Source: a bacterium (GTDB lineage: Bacteria; Auribacterota; UBA3054). From it: a stretch of 54,170 nucleotides of DNA. The stretch's first letter is position 1; each line of letters begins with the position of its first letter. A model generated the notes under the pieces. The model did not search any database and was not told where the DNA came from. It worked only from the letters and a program-made list of their open reading frames with translations. The stretch is from contig JAFZXZ010000015.1 in the NCBI GenBank assembly GCA_017616555.1, forward strand, positions 1 to 54,170, read 5' to 3'. A program made the position numbers and the translations under genes. Positions 28,147 to 37,323 of the stretch are shown one piece after another.

Positions 28147-30069
28147 ATGAGCATTTTTAAACGCGGTTTTTTTGAAGAAAAACTGAGTGGGGAAGAGATT
28201 TCTGCCCTTAACGAGCAGCTGACTGTCAGCCGCGGAGCCATCGTCAAAATGACGACTCTGGCGGGCTGCGGACACCCCGGCGGTTCCCTTTCCTCCCTTG
28301 AAACTTACACCCTGCTTTGGCAATGCGCCAACGTCGATCCCAAAGAGCCGAGGAAATTCGGCCGGGACACCATCGTCGTCAGCCACGGCCATACTTCGCC
28401 TGGCGTTTACGCGGCCTTGGCGGGAGCCGGCTTCATAGACCTTAGGGAAGCTATCGTTACCTTCCGCCAGAAGGGCAGCTCCTTCCCGGGCCACATAGAG
28501 CAGTGCGTGCCAGGCGTCGAATGGGACACCGGCAACTTAGGCCAGGGGCTTTCCGCCTGTGTAGGCTTTGCGCTTGCCGACCGTCTGACCGGCGTCAAGG
28601 CGAAAGTTTTCTGCGTGATGGGCGACGGCGAACAGCAGAAAGGCCAGATCGCGGAAGCGAGGAGAACGGCCGTAAAATACGCCCTCCCCTTGGTCGCCGT
28701 GATCGACTACAACGAACTGCAGATCTGCGGCGACATCCACGAAGTGATGTACCAGCCCTTGAAGGCCGAATGGGAGGCCGACGGCTGGGAAGTCATCGAG
28801 GTGAACGGACACGACCTGCAGGCGCTCTACGGCGCCCTGAGGAAGGCTTATCTTTCCGAAAAGCCTGTCATGATCTTAGCCAAGACCGTTATGGGGCACG
28901 GCATCTCCTTCATGGAGAACCAGGCGAAATACCACGGCTCCGCCCTGAACATGGATCTCTGCCGCCAGGCGCTCCAAGAACTAGGCCTTCCCGACGACCT
29001 CGATGAACTGATGGCAGAACGCAAAGCGAAAGAGCCCAGACACCCCGTCCGTCCCAAAACTCCGGATATCACGCTCGACCCCGGAACGCCCGCCCTCTAC
29101 ACCGAGAGCACCGACAACAGGAGCGCCTGGGGCAAAGCGCTTGCCGACATCGCTAAGACCAATAAGGACAAAGCCGGCGCCAGTCCGATGGCCGCTTTGG
29201 ACTGCGACCTCAAGGGCAGCGTGAAAGTCGCGGACTTTGAGAAAGTCTGGCCCGAGAATTTCTTCCAGATCGGCATTCAGGAACACAACGCGGCCGTTAT
29301 CGCCGCCGCCATGAGCATCAGAGGCGTCCAGTCTTTCTGGGCCGACTTCGGCGCTTTCGGCGTGGACGAGACTTACAACCAGCACCGCATGTCAGTCATG
29401 AACGAGGCCTTCCCGAAGATCGTCTGCACGCACTGCGGTCTGGATGTTGGCGAAGACGGCAGGACGCACCAGTGCGTCGATTATCTCGGCCTCTACAGGA
29501 ACCTTCTCGGCTTCGAAGTCATAGTTCCGGCCGATCCGAACCAGACTGACCGCGCCGTCAGATACCTAGCCCTTACCAAGAAGCCGACGCTTCTCGTCAT
29601 GGGCCGTTCGAAAGTCGGAATCGCAACGAAAGAGGACGGCACGCCCTATTTCGGCACGGATTACAAATACGCTTACGGCAAAGCCGACCTTCTTCGTTCC
29701 AAGAAGGAGCCCAAAGCCGCGATCTTTGTCTGCGGCACTCCGACTACGAACGCCATAGCGGCTTCCGACGAACTGGCGAAAAAGGGGACGGAGGTCTCCG
29801 TTTACAACATCTCTTCGCCCTTGGAGATCGACGTTGATGCGTTGAAAGAAGCCGCCAAGACCGGCCTCATCGTGACCGTCGAGGATCACCTCGTCGTCAG
29901 CGGACTTGGCATGAGTGTCGCTGAGAAACTTCAGGAGCTCGGCCTCAACTGCAAGCTCGTGAAGCTCGGCGTCACGTCTTTCGCAGGCTCCGCCACGCCT
30001 AAAGAACTCTACGCCGAATATTCCCTGGACGCTCCCGGAATAATCAAGGCTATCGAAGCCGCGCTCTAA
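28147..30069 (+). CDS. tkt: Transketolase
   Basis: A 640-residue thiamine diphosphate enzyme that moves two-carbon ketol units in the pentose phosphate pathway. The cofactor motif runs from GDGEQQKGQ (about 159) to IDYNELQ. HGHTSPGVY supplies an active-site histidine, IGIQEHNAAV holds the glutamate that activates the cofactor, and GEDGRTHQCVD is the pyrimidine-domain loop. Both halves are in one chain, unlike the split archaeal type. It overlaps nothing but ends directly before the next start, so translation of the membrane protein is probably coupled to it. Confidence 0.93.
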   Translation: MSIFKRGFFEEKLSGEEISALNEQLTVSRGAIVKMTTLAGCGHPGGSLSSLETYTLLWQCANVDPKEPRKFGRDTIVVSHGHTSPGVYAALAGAGFIDLREAIVTFRQKGSSFPGHIEQCVPGVEWDTGNLGQGLSACVGFALADRLTGVKAKVFCVMGDGEQQKGQIAEARRTAVKYALPLVAVIDYNELQICGDIHEVMYQPLKAEWEADGWEVIEVNGHDLQALYGALRKAYLSEKPVMILAKTVMGHGISFMENQAKYHGSALNMDLCRQALQELGLPDDLDELMAERKAKEPRHPVRPKTPDITLDPGTPALYTESTDNRSAWGKALADIAKTNKDKAGASPMAALDCDLKGSVKVADFEKVWPENFFQIGIQEHNAAVIAAAMSIRGVQSFWADFGAFGVDETYNQHRMSVMNEAFPKIVCTHCGLDVGEDGRTHQCVDYLGLYRNLLGFEVIVPADPNQTDRAVRYLALTKKPTLLVMGRSKVGIATKEDGTPYFGTDYKYAYGKADLLRSKKEPKAAIFVCGTPTTNAIAASDELAKKGTEVSVYNISSPLEIDVDALKEAAKTGLIVTVEDHLVVSGLGMSVAEKLQELGLNCKLVKLGVTSFAGSATPKELYAEYSLDAPGIIKAIEAAL

Positions 30070-32415
30070 ATGGAAGACGGAAGGAAAGAGCTGAAGTGGT
30101 TTGGGGCGGCTCTGCTTGCCCTCGGGCTTATTTGGCTCTTCCGCGCCGTCCTTATGGGCACGGGCTTTTTCTTCGGCGATTTCGCCAACCAGGATCTTCC
30201 CAAGCTTTTCTTCAACGCCGGCGAACTTCTGCAGGGAAGATTCCCGGCCTGGTGTCCTTACCACGACTTGGGTCGTCCCTTCGGGCAGATGGCCTGGCAC
30301 TCCATTTTCTATCCGCTGTACCTAGCTTGCGTTCCCCTCGCGAAAGATCTTGCCGCTTTTGAAAAAGCGGTCTCCTTCATCTACGTTTTCCAAGTTCTTT
30401 TCGGCGCCTTCGGCGTTTACTTCCTCCTGATGTTTTGGAAGGTCTCGCGTCCTGCCGCGACGGCCGCGGCGGCCGCCGCCGGCTACTGCGCCTCCGTTGT
30501 CATAACGATGACGAGCGCCAACAACGGCGCGGGCTACGGCTTCATTCCCTGGATCATGCTCGCCATGGAGCATATGAAAGCGGAATCGGAAAACAAGCTC
30601 AACCTTAAAACGCTTTCCCTTTCCGCAATAGGCGGCGGCGCCCTCGGTTTCTGCTTTTTGATCGGCGTTATCCAGAGGATGCCTTACATGGCGGCTTTCC
30701 TCATAGTTTTCTTCCTCTACGAACTGATTGAACTTCGGAAAGAAAAGCAGGCGCTTTTAAGATTCATCGCCCAGAGTGCGGTCTTCCTTGCCACAGGCTT
30801 GCTTATCTCAGCGATCCTCATTGTTCCCGCCGCGGAATATTACGGCAACAGCGCGCGTCCCGACCAGGACATCTACAAGAACGTTAGCGACCAGGCGAGC
30901 TGGTACTTCTTCCTTACGAACATTATTCCTGATCTTTTCGGCCGCGTGAAAGCCCCTGGCAACGGCAGCGACTGGAATCTTTTCTGGGGAGGGGATTCTT
31001 GGCACATCGGCCAGTTCTGGCAGTATTGGTGCCGCGTTGCCTATACCGGGCTCTGGCCTTTCCTTGCTCTGCTTTTGATCCCCGTTTATTTGAAAAAGCA
31101 TTTCTCTCTCAAAGCCCTGATATTTTTCCTGATCGCCGTTATTGCTACCCTCTACATCTACGGTCTTGAAAACCCCTTCCAGTATTTCCTGGCTTACCTC
31201 ATCAAGCCGCTGAGGAACCTGAGGATCCCGGTCAGGTACGCATACTTTATCTCGCTTCCAGTCAGCATCCTTTTCGCCTTCGCTTTTGATCAGTTCTGGC
31301 CGAAGGAAAAGACCGAGATCAAATCTGGCTTCTGGCTTTTCCTCTTCGCAAGCCTTTTTATTATCGGGCTCGCCACGATCATTGGGCTTAAGAAAGTTCC
31401 CGACAACGCCGTTGCGAAAGCCGTCTTCAATTTTGCGGTCTTAAGGCAGTACGTCATTTTCATCATCGGCATCGCATTGTATCTCATTGCCTGCAAAGGC
31501 CAGCATTCCTGGACCAAGTGGGCCTTCGCCGCGCTTGTGGTTTTCGACCTGGCTTCTTTCGGCGGCGAGATCAACGCTTCGCCGCAGTCCGCTGCGGAAG
31601 CCAACGCGCAGAATGCGATCTCCATGGCGCTGAAAGGCGACCAGATCTCTAAAGGTCCCAAAGGCCGCTGCCGCTACCGCTGGGACGCCGTGCAGGCCTC
31701 GCAGAAGACCGTCATCTGGGGCTTAGACTCCGTCAACGGCTACATCATGACGAGGACGAGCTGGGAGCAGCCCTTATGGAACGCCAGGAAGCAGGGCGAA
31801 AATTCCCGCAAGCGCTTCGACGAGATCTTCAACATCCGCTACGATCTCAATAACCAAACAAGGCTTCCCGCCGAAAAGATCCCAAGCTGGGCCAGGCCTT
31901 TCACCAGGTACGGCCTCTTCGTAAAGGACAACATCTTCGCCATGCCGAGAGCCTGGTTCGTTCCCAAAGCCGTGAGGGAAGACATTGACCCTGCCTCCGT
32001 CGTCATGTCGATGGATTTCGAGCCTTCCCGCAAAGTTGTCATAAGCGGCGCGGAAATACCTGAGCAGCTTTCAGGCGAAGCGGGGGAGGAAGGTCCTTTC
32101 GGAACGGTAGCGTTGACCGATTACGCTCCGCAGGAGATCAAAGCCAAAGTGAACGCCGAAGTTCCGGGCTACGTCGTCTTCAGCGAACTCTATTATCCCG
32201 GCTGGCGCGCCAAAATAGACGAAAAGCCGGCTGATATTCTCCGCGCCGACGCCGCCCTGAGAGCGGTCCTAGTAGAAGCGGGCGAACATACCGTAACGCT
32301 GCAAGCGAGAATAAGCCACCAGACCGCGCTCCTTTGCTGCTATGTCCTTGGCCTTATACTCTTCCTTGCGGCCGCCATCTATAGAACATCACTTTTTTTC
32401 ATAAACAAATCTTGA
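30070..32415 (+). CDS. YfhO-like membrane protein
   Basis: A 781-residue protein with about 12 membrane segments in the first 480 residues and a soluble C-terminal part before a last helix. FFGDFANQDLPKLFFNAG near the N-terminus is the first extracytoplasmic loop with acidic residues, as in YfhO/GT-C-type glycosyltransferases; the C-terminal YVVFSELYYPGWRAKIDEKP is a YfhO signature. YfhO takes part in glycosylation of lipoteichoic acid in Bacillus; here a lipid-linked sugar transfer is inferred. The ATG starts on the base after the transketolase TAA. Confidence 0.8.
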   Translation: MEDGRKELKWFGAALLALGLIWLFRAVLMGTGFFFGDFANQDLPKLFFNAGELLQGRFPAWCPYHDLGRPFGQMAWHSIFYPLYLACVPLAKDLAAFEKAVSFIYVFQVLFGAFGVYFLLMFWKVSRPAATAAAAAAGYCASVVITMTSANNGAGYGFIPWIMLAMEHMKAESENKLNLKTLSLSAIGGGALGFCFLIGVIQRMPYMAAFLIVFFLYELIELRKEKQALLRFIAQSAVFLATGLLISAILIVPAAEYYGNSARPDQDIYKNVSDQASWYFFLTNIIPDLFGRVKAPGNGSDWNLFWGGDSWHIGQFWQYWCRVAYTGLWPFLALLLIPVYLKKHFSLKALIFFLIAVIATLYIYGLENPFQYFLAYLIKPLRNLRIPVRYAYFISLPVSILFAFAFDQFWPKEKTEIKSGFWLFLFASLFIIGLATIIGLKKVPDNAVAKAVFNFAVLRQYVIFIIGIALYLIACKGQHSWTKWAFAALVVFDLASFGGEINASPQSAAEANAQNAISMALKGDQISKGPKGRCRYRWDAVQASQKTVIWGLDSVNGYIMTRTSWEQPLWNARKQGENSRKRFDEIFNIRYDLNNQTRLPAEKIPSWARPFTRYGLFVKDNIFAMPRAWFVPKAVREDIDPASVVMSMDFEPSRKVVISGAEIPEQLSGEAGEEGPFGTVALTDYAPQEIKAKVNAEVPGYVVFSELYYPGWRAKIDEKPADILRADAALRAVLVEAGEHTVTLQARISHQTALLCCYVLGLILFLAAAIYRTSLFFINKS

Positions 32416-32425
32416 GGAAAAAACC

Positions 32426-32578
32426 ATGAAAAAACTGCTTTTTCTCTCCCTTCTCATCCTCTTCGTTTTAAGTTTAGCCGGCTGCGCCATGCAGGATTCC
32501 CTGGACGCCGACGCTCCCAACAACCACATTTTCCGCGACCCCGACGCCCAGAGCGTGGTGATCCCCGAAGCGGAATAA
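32426..32578 (+). CDS. 50-residue lipoprotein
   Basis: A short gene with GAGGAAA (32414-32420) before the ATG. The product has a lysine-rich start, a hydrophobic core and a perfect lipobox (LAGC, cysteine at residue 20). Only 30 residues remain in the mature form, with many Asp and Pro residues. This resembles the small entericidin- or LptM-like lipoproteins in size only. It follows YfhO by ten bases. The signal peptide and ribosome site make it convincing despite its size; the function is unknown. Confidence 0.7.
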   Translation: MKKLLFLSLLILFVLSLAGCAMQDSLDADAPNNHIFRDPDAQSVVIPEAE

Positions 32579-32614
32579 TACTCTTGGTTTCGCTCTTTGC
32601 GCTGAAGGAATGTT

Positions 32615-32623
32615 TGCTATAAT
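32615..32623 (+). promoter_or_regulatory. Extended -10 promoter for the GlmL-like unit
   Basis: TGC followed by TATAAT (32618-32623), ending eight bases before the ATG at 32632. There is no good -35 at 17 bp and no Shine-Dalgarno, consistent with a leaderless transcript. Confidence 0.55.
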
Positions 32624-32631
32624 TTCCTCAT

Positions 32632-32901
32632 ATGATAAAGACCAGTTTGACAGTTGAGGAGACGGAAGAGATCGTGGAAAAGATCGCCAATTGGAGCAAG
32701 AAATACGACTTGCCCGCGGCGACGACTTTCCTTTTCGAAGTGAACCGTCCCATAGCGCCCATCACTGCCCACATTCTGATTGGTTTCGGTGGGATACTGA
32801 ACACGGTGATGCCGCTCGACATGCGGGATCTTGGTCTTTTTTTGCTGGATGATTCCAATACGCTGAGGCTTGAGGAGAGGATAAAGGAGTTGGCCAATTA
32901 G
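32632..32901 (+). CDS. Small hydrophobic protein linked to a GlmL-like ATPase
   Basis: An 89-residue protein: an amphipathic N-terminal helix with many Glu residues, a central hydrophobic stretch (PIAPITAHILIGFGGIL), and a charged C-terminal helix ending RIKELAN. It is followed after two bases by the GlmL-like gene, so it is the first member of a three-gene unit. The segment FLFEVNRPIAP could insert into or bind at the membrane. I do not recognise a family. Confidence 0.6.
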   Translation: MIKTSLTVEETEEIVEKIANWSKKYDLPAATTFLFEVNRPIAPITAHILIGFGGILNTVMPLDMRDLGLFLLDDSNTLRLEERIKELAN

Positions 32902-32903
32902 GT

Positions 32904-34706
32904 ATGAGTAAAGACACTGAGAAATTGGAAGTGATGCTGGCGACCGACTGCGGCAGCACGACCACCAAGGCTATTTTGGTCGTCCTGACCGATGAGGGCT
33001 ACCGCCTGGCGGGGCGCGGCGAAGCGCCCACGACGGTCGAGGCGCCCTTCGACGACGTGACGGTGGGCGTAAAGAACGCGGTCGAGGAATTGGAGGATAT
33101 TACAGGGCGCCGGCTTTTGGATGAAAACAGGAACCTGATCTGCCCCAGGAGGGGCAACGACGGCGTTGACGCTTATTTTTCGACCAGTTCCGCAGGCGGG
33201 GGACTGCAGATGGCCTGCACGGGCATAGTGGGCTCTATTTCGGGCGCCAGCGCGGAAAGAGCGGCCCTGGGCGCGGGCGCCATCGTCATCGACACCATTT
33301 CCCTCGACGACCCGAGGGAGAATTACGAAAGGATAGAAAGACTCAGGCACATCCGCCCCGACATGATATTGATGGCGGGCGGCACGAACGGCGGCTCCAG
33401 AAGGCACGTTGAGATGATCTCGGAAATAATCCGCGCCGCGAAGCCGCAGCCGAGGTTCGGGCAGGGCTTCAACCTGCCGGTCATTTTCAGCGGCAACGTG
33501 GAAGCGAGAGACGTGGTCGAGGATATGCTGGGCGGCGTCTGTTCCATCCGTCACGTCAACAACGTCAGGCCCGACCTTAACAGGGAAGACGTGGTGGAAG
33601 CGCGCCAGGCGATCCACGACCTCTTCTTGGAACACGTCATGCAGCAGGCGCCTGGCTATCCTAAGCTGATGGAGATCACGTCCGCCGACATTATGCCGAC
33701 GCCGACGGCGGTGGGCATTATCATTCAGGAAGTGGCCAAGGAAAGGAACCAGAACGTCCTGGCGGTCGATATCGGCGGCGCCACGACGGACGTCTTCTCC
33801 GTTTTCGGGGGACACTTCCACAGGACAGTTTCCGCCAACTACGGCATGAGCTACAGCCTCTGCAACGTGATGGCGGAAAGCGGCGTCGGGAATATTTTGC
33901 GCTGGCTGCCGTTTGAATTCGACGTGCGCGTTCTGAGAGACATTTTGCGCAACAAGATGATCCGTCCCACGACCATCCCGGAAACAAAAGAAGAGCTTTA
34001 CATCGAGCAGGCCGCGGCCAGGGAAGCTTTGAGACTTTCTTTGATCCACCACAGGTCGCTGGCGGTCGATGTGGCGGCCAATCAGAAAGACGCTGACGGC
34101 GACATCGGTTCGGCTTTGGACAACGATCAATCCGTTTTGGTTGACCTCATGAAGCTCGACCTCTGCATCGGTTCGGGCGGCGTTCTTTCGCATGCGCCTG
34201 ACAGGACGCAGTCCGCTCTCATGATGCTGGACGCTTTCCAGCTTGAGGGCGTGACGCAACTGGCGGTGGACTCCATCTTCATGATGCCGCAGCTGGGCGT
34301 GATGTCGCAGCTCAATCCTACGGCGGCCAGGGAAGTCTTCGCCAAGGACTGCATGATCGTCCTCGGAACGGCCATCGCGCCGGTCGGCGTTGCCAAGGAA
34401 GGCGCGAAAGTCATGGACGTGCTTGTCAAAATTGACGGCAGGGAAGAGAAGATCACCGTTAAGAGCGGAGACCTTCTGAGAGTGCCTCTGCCGACCGGCA
34501 AGAAAGCCAGGGTGCAGATCTTCCCGACCAGACGCTTCAACGTCGGCAAAGGCAACGGCAAGCTTATGGAGACGGAAGTGATAGGCGGTTGCGCCGGACT
34601 TATCTTGGACGGACGCTGCAGGCCTCTCGTTTTCGACAACGACCAAAAGATGAACGCTAACCGCAGACTGAGGGATTACAAGGCGCTCAATCTGCCGCTG
34701 GAATAA
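32904..34706 (+). CDS. GlmL/MutL-like ASKHA ATPase
   Basis: A 600-residue protein of the glutamate mutase L (MutL/GlmL) family. The phosphate-1 loop is LATDCGSTTTKA (about 11-22) and the second is LAVDIGGATTDVFS (about 287-300), as in actin/Hsp70-like ATPases; FSGNVEARDVVEDML and ILMAGGTNGGSRRHV are family signatures. GlmL members are linked with adenosylcobalamin mutases and proposed to reactivate or fold them. No GlmS/GlmE, cobalamin-binding domain or other mutase is in the window. The next gene encodes a lipoyl-like/KOW protein, a pairing that is not explained by mutase reactivation. Confidence 0.82.
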   Translation: MSKDTEKLEVMLATDCGSTTTKAILVVLTDEGYRLAGRGEAPTTVEAPFDDVTVGVKNAVEELEDITGRRLLDENRNLICPRRGNDGVDAYFSTSSAGGGLQMACTGIVGSISGASAERAALGAGAIVIDTISLDDPRENYERIERLRHIRPDMILMAGGTNGGSRRHVEMISEIIRAAKPQPRFGQGFNLPVIFSGNVEARDVVEDMLGGVCSIRHVNNVRPDLNREDVVEARQAIHDLFLEHVMQQAPGYPKLMEITSADIMPTPTAVGIIIQEVAKERNQNVLAVDIGGATTDVFSVFGGHFHRTVSANYGMSYSLCNVMAESGVGNILRWLPFEFDVRVLRDILRNKMIRPTTIPETKEELYIEQAAAREALRLSLIHHRSLAVDVAANQKDADGDIGSALDNDQSVLVDLMKLDLCIGSGGVLSHAPDRTQSALMMLDAFQLEGVTQLAVDSIFMMPQLGVMSQLNPTAAREVFAKDCMIVLGTAIAPVGVAKEGAKVMDVLVKIDGREEKITVKSGDLLRVPLPTGKKARVQIFPTRRFNVGKGNGKLMETEVIGGCAGLILDGRCRPLVFDNDQKMNANRRLRDYKALNLPLE

Positions 34707-34709
34707 ATT

Positions 34710-35819
34710 ATGGGAAACGCATTTACTCCGGGGCTTACGATAAGCCCGCACGTTAAGATAAGAAAGACGCGCCGCCTGCCGGTCAAAGGGCAGGTGGTGG
34801 TGAAGCTTGGGGATAAGGTCGAGCCCGAGACCGTCGTTGCGAGAGTCGATCTGCCGGGAACGCTGGCGGTCGTGAAAGCCGCGAACATCCTTGGCTGCGG
34901 ACCGGACCAGCTTGAGAAATTCGTTCTGAAGAAAGCCGGCGACGCTGTCAAAAAGGAAGAGCTGCTGGCGACCAGAACAGTCTTCTTCAACCTCATAACC
35001 AACAACGTCACGTCTCCCATCGACGGGTCCTTGGAATACATTTCGAAACTCTCCGGCAACATCGGCGTTAGGGGCGTTCCGAAACCCATTTCCTGCCACG
35101 CTTACATCTCCGGCGAGATCGTTGAGATCATGGAGGAGGAAGGCGTTGTTATTGAAACTTACGGCGCGCTGGTGCAGGGCATTTTCGGCGTGGGCGGAGA
35201 AAGACATGGCAAGCTTCTTTGGTTCGACAACGGAAGATCTATATTGACAGCCGACATGTTGCCAAACGACCTGGAAGGCAAGATCATCATGTTCCCTGGC
35301 AAGATCGACGGCTCAGTCCTCTACGCCGCAGAAAAGAAAGGCTTATTGGGCATCGTGGGCGCCGGCATCGTCGATTCCGAACTGATGGGCTTTCTGGGCT
35401 ACGACATCGGCGTGGCGGTGACGGGCGAAGAAGAGATACCTTTCACGCTGGTATTGACGGAAGGTTTCGGCGACCTTGTCATGCCTGAAAGGACCGCTAA
35501 GCTTTTGCGCTCCCTGGACGGCTACACCGCGGCCATCAACGGCGCGACGCAGATCAGGGCCGGTGTCATCCGCCCGGAGCTTATCGTTCCCGGCTACGAG
35601 ACGAAAGAGGAACTGCACGTCAATTCTTCCGAGCTGAAGCCCGGCGTAAGGATAAGGCTTATCAGGCGCCCGCACTTCGGGAGAATAGGGAAGGTGCATG
35701 AGCTCATCGAAAAGCCGGTCGAGATAGACACCGGTTCCAAGGTGCGCGTCTTGAGCGTTGACCTTGGCGACGGCAAAATTGTTACCGTTCCCAGGGCGAA
35801 CGTCGAGATCTTGGACTGA
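34710..35819 (+). CDS. Lipoyl-like and KOW-domain protein paired with GlmL-like ATPase
   Basis: A 369-residue protein. The N-terminal third (KGQVVVKLGDKVEPETVVAR, then TSPIDGSLEYISKLSG and ISGEIVEI) reads as barrel-sandwich strands like biotinyl/lipoyl domains, but no modifiable lysine of the MKM type is seen. The middle region has repeated Gly-rich strands (GLLGIVGAGI, LGYDIGVAVTGEEE). The C-terminus (KPGVRIRLIRRPHFGRIGKV) is a KOW-like beta-turn motif used in RNA or protein contact. It starts three bases after the ATPase stop. I do not recognise a named family; a partner or scaffold of the GlmL-like protein is inferred. Confidence 0.65.
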   Translation: MGNAFTPGLTISPHVKIRKTRRLPVKGQVVVKLGDKVEPETVVARVDLPGTLAVVKAANILGCGPDQLEKFVLKKAGDAVKKEELLATRTVFFNLITNNVTSPIDGSLEYISKLSGNIGVRGVPKPISCHAYISGEIVEIMEEEGVVIETYGALVQGIFGVGGERHGKLLWFDNGRSILTADMLPNDLEGKIIMFPGKIDGSVLYAAEKKGLLGIVGAGIVDSELMGFLGYDIGVAVTGEEEIPFTLVLTEGFGDLVMPERTAKLLRSLDGYTAAINGATQIRAGVIRPELIVPGYETKEELHVNSSELKPGVRIRLIRRPHFGRIGKVHELIEKPVEIDTGSKVRVLSVDLGDGKIVTVPRANVEILD

Positions 35820-35840
35820 GGATCGCGATTGTGGTAAAAT
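35811..35840 (+). promoter_or_regulatory. Promoter for the ROK-like/PIG-L/NagB operon
   Basis: TTGGAC (35811-35816), an 18-bp spacer and TAAAAT (35835-35840) preceded by TGG. The -35 lies at the end of the preceding coding sequence. The ATG is at 35875 with AAGGATAC upstream as a weak ribosome site. Confidence 0.55.
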
Positions 35841-35874
35841 ATGTTGGAAATAAACAAAAATTAAGGATACAAAT

Positions 35875-37293
35875 ATGAATACTTCTCTTTTCGGCGGCAG
35901 GATCAAACCGGAACTCGATCCTGAGTTTTCTCCGTCTTCGATCTTCGTCCGCAACTTCACCGAGGCCGCTAAGGCCGAGGGCGGAGTGCCGGTAACGATC
36001 GCCCTCGAGCAGGCCAACGGCTCCGTTTTCCACTACAGCACCGTCGTCTTCCCCGAGAGCAGCGCGTACGCCAAATTCAACCCCGCTTTCATAGAAAGGC
36101 TCTGCAAGTTCCTCCTCTGGTCCAGGGGCGGATACCGTTTCACGATCTGCGGGCCGAAATATTTGGCTGACTATTTGAGAAAACATTACGCCGAGACGGA
36201 AGTCGGCAAATTCGACGCCGAGATCATGGGCGGCCGCATCTATGAGAAGCCCTTCGAAGTCGTGGACGTCGATTGCCTTGACAAGCTTCCCGCTCCCAAA
36301 GAGAGCACCGCTCCTCTGGGCCGTCACTTCAAAGGCTGCCGCATCGGTTTCGACCTGGGCGCCAGCGACCGCAAAGTCGCGGCTGTCATAGACGGTGAAG
36401 TGGTCTTCAGCGAAGAAGTGGTCTGGGATCCTGTTAAGCAGAGCGATCCCGAATGGCACCATTCCGAATTCATGGCGATGCTGAATTCCGCCAAGGCTAA
36501 ACTTCCGAGAGTGGACGCCATCGGCGGCAGCGCCGCGGGCGTTTACGTTGACAACAGAGTTAAAGTCGCTTCGCTCTTCAGAGGCGTACTGGACGCTCCG
36601 GTGAAGGATCCTGTGAAAGTCGCGGCCGCGAAAGATGTCTTCCTCAGACTTAAAGACGAATGGAAGGTTCCCTTCGAAGTTGTGAACGACGGCGAAGTGA
36701 CGGCTCTGGCCGGCTCTATTTCTCTTAACGACGGCGCGGTCTTAGGCATCGCCCTCGGTTCCAGCGAGGCGGTCGGCTACGTCAACAGCCAGGGCAACAT
36801 CACGACCTGGCTCAACGAGCTTGCCTTTGCTCCGGTGGACGTCAGGGAAGGCGCCCCCTGCGACGAGTGGTCCGGCGACGCAGGCTGCGGCGTGCAGTAT
36901 TTCTCACAGCAGTGCGTCGGCCGTCTTCTGAAGCCCGCTGGAATCGAATGCGACGAAAGCCTTAAGCTTCCAGAAAGGCTCAAATACGTCCAGCAGCTCA
37001 TGGCCGAAGGCGACAAGCGCGCCAGAAGCATCTACAACACCATCGGCGTCTTCATGGGCTACGGCGTGGCGCATTACGCTAATTTCTACGACATCCGCCA
37101 CATCTTGAGCCTCGGCCGAGTGACAAGCGGCGAAGGCGGCGCCATCATCCTTGAGAAAGCCCAGGAAACTCTGAAGGCCGAGTTCCCCGAACTCGCCGAG
37201 AAGATCGCTTTCCACACTCCCAGCGAACGCGACAAACGCCACGGCCAGGCTATCGCCGCCGCCTCTTTGGCTGTCGTTCCCGGTCAGGAATAA
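35875..37293 (+). CDS. ROK-like sugar kinase or sensor with N-terminal extension
   Basis: A 472-residue protein. From about residue 154 it has an actin-like ATPase fold of ROK type: phosphate-1 RIGFDLGASDRKVAAV, the NDGEVTALAG motif that corresponds to ROK NDxNxAALAE, and phosphate-2 VLGIALGSSEAVGYV. The canonical ROK zinc motif (CxCGxxGCxE) is absent. The first 150 residues are an extra alpha/beta domain without recognised motifs and without a DNA-binding helix-turn-helix. With PIG-L deacetylase and NagB downstream, glucosamine or a related amino sugar is the likely substrate. Kinase versus non-catalytic role is unsettled. Confidence 0.7.
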   Translation: MNTSLFGGRIKPELDPEFSPSSIFVRNFTEAAKAEGGVPVTIALEQANGSVFHYSTVVFPESSAYAKFNPAFIERLCKFLLWSRGGYRFTICGPKYLADYLRKHYAETEVGKFDAEIMGGRIYEKPFEVVDVDCLDKLPAPKESTAPLGRHFKGCRIGFDLGASDRKVAAVIDGEVVFSEEVVWDPVKQSDPEWHHSEFMAMLNSAKAKLPRVDAIGGSAAGVYVDNRVKVASLFRGVLDAPVKDPVKVAAAKDVFLRLKDEWKVPFEVVNDGEVTALAGSISLNDGAVLGIALGSSEAVGYVNSQGNITTWLNELAFAPVDVREGAPCDEWSGDAGCGVQYFSQQCVGRLLKPAGIECDESLKLPERLKYVQQLMAEGDKRARSIYNTIGVFMGYGVAHYANFYDIRHILSLGRVTSGEGGAIILEKAQETLKAEFPELAEKIAFHTPSERDKRHGQAIAAASLAVVPGQE

Positions 37294-37323
37294 AATCTAA
37301 TCAAACAAATAGAAGGTATTAAA

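Noticed and set aside
32898..35207. Minus-strand open frame of 769 codons opposite the GlmL-like gene
   Set aside because: The protein is His/Arg/Asp-rich without motifs and mirrors codon bias of the plus-strand ATPase and its neighbour, both of which have clear domains.
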